A DNA stretch of 5,586 nt from Candidatus Heimdallarchaeota archaeon (GTDB lineage Archaea; Asgardarchaeota; Heimdallarchaeia; Heimdallarchaeales; Kariarchaeaceae): assembly GCA_029882335.1 (NCBI GenBank), contig JAOUKW010000278.1, positions 1 through 5,586 on the forward strand, read 5' to 3'. Below, piece by piece: positions 5,327 to 5,586 of the stretch (position 1 is its first letter; each line of letters begins with the position of its first letter). The translations under genes and the position numbers were made by a program. Below the pieces are notes generated by a model. It was not told where the DNA came from. It did not search any database and saw nothing but the letters and a program-made list of their open reading frames with translations.

Positions 5327-5586
5327 AAAAATCAGGAATAAATCCTTCAACTTCGACAGCAGTCAACATGGTACTAACTTCTTCAAATGCAGTAGTTATT
5401 GCATCTCCAACACCGTCTCTTGCATGAATGTATTTGCCATTATCAGAGACAGAACAAATTGACTTCAAAATTGGTTCAGTGTCTAAATTACCTACTCCGA
5501 TAATTACTACGTTAACACCAATACTTTCTCTAACTAAATTAATCAATGAATTGGGACTATAAAACCGTGATGAATTATCATCACCA
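5325..5586 (-). CDS. VWA-domain protein, C-terminal part (cut by window edge)
   Basis: The reading frame is open to the right edge of the window, so this is the 3' end of a longer gene; the visible part is 86 codons plus the stop. It begins G-D-D-N-S-S, matching the 'TDGxDNSS' segment that carries the last metal-ion-dependent adhesion site (MIDAS) residues of VWA domains; the partial codon at the edge ends in T, as GAT (Asp) would. Then come S-P-N-S-L-I-N-L-V-R-E-S-I-G-V-N-V-V-I-I-G-V-G, N-G-K-Y-I-H-A-R-D and a last helix A-F-E-E-V, the usual end of a VWA fold. The protein ends about 15 residues later with no membrane helix or extra domain. An in-frame TTG at 5546 is internal and not the start. 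VWA domains bind protein partners through a divalent metal; the coupled Cache-HAMP protein downstream is the obvious candidate partner. The N-terminus, and thus any signal peptide, is out of view. Confidence 0.82.
   Translation of the reverse strand, partial: GDDNSSRFYSPNSLINLVRESIGVNVVIIGVGNLDTEPILKSICSVSDNGKYIHARDGVGDAITTAFEEVSTMLTAVEVEGFIPDF

Noticed and set aside
5325..5546. 73-codon protein starting at the TTG at 5546
   Set aside because: The frame stays open to the window edge and the upstream residues complete the VWA metal-site motif, so the TTG is an internal codon of a longer gene.

Overview
The window is a very AT-rich piece of an archaeal genome. Three things suggest archaea: single genes or first genes preceded by TATA-like boxes about 25-35 nt before the ATG with little or no Shine-Dalgarno (SD) sequence; a strong SD in front of a gene inside an operon; and a stand-alone small RING-like protein. 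The last, together with the low GC content, makes an Asgard archaeon (perhaps a Heimdallarchaeia-like lineage) my best guess. The lineage is inference and no marker gene in the window settles it.

Left part (1-1775): a set of small, separately transcribed genes with AT-rich spacers. They are the 5' part of a DinB-family protein (minus strand, cut by the window edge), an 80-residue helical protein of unknown role (plus), an 84-residue two-helix membrane protein (minus), and an 84-residue ribbon-helix-helix DNA-binding protein (plus). Spacers hold TATA-like boxes, a tandem AACATATT repeat, short palindromes and an isolated C-rich tract. I see no tRNA, rRNA, CRISPR array or insertion sequence.

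Middle (1776-2066): a 96-residue protein whose C-terminal half carries eight ordered Cys/His ligands in a RING-like C4-H2-C2 arrangement. Its stop codon interlocks tail to tail with that of the next gene.

Right part (5586 down to 2063, minus strand): a tight three-gene run consisting of the C-terminal end of a von Willebrand factor A (VWA) protein, a membrane-anchored double-Cache-HAMP sensor without an output domain, and a biosynthetic-type (SpeA-like) arginine decarboxylase. Both gaps are 11 nt. The VWA stop codon overlaps the SD of the sensor, so those two are probably translationally coupled. VWA next to Cache recalls the VWA-Cache order within single polypeptides of eukaryotic calcium-channel alpha2delta/CACHD1 proteins. 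The decarboxylase would supply agmatine, needed for polyamines and, in archaea, for the agmatidine modification of tRNA-Ile. A link between what the Cache domain senses and arginine or polyamine metabolism is a testable guess only.
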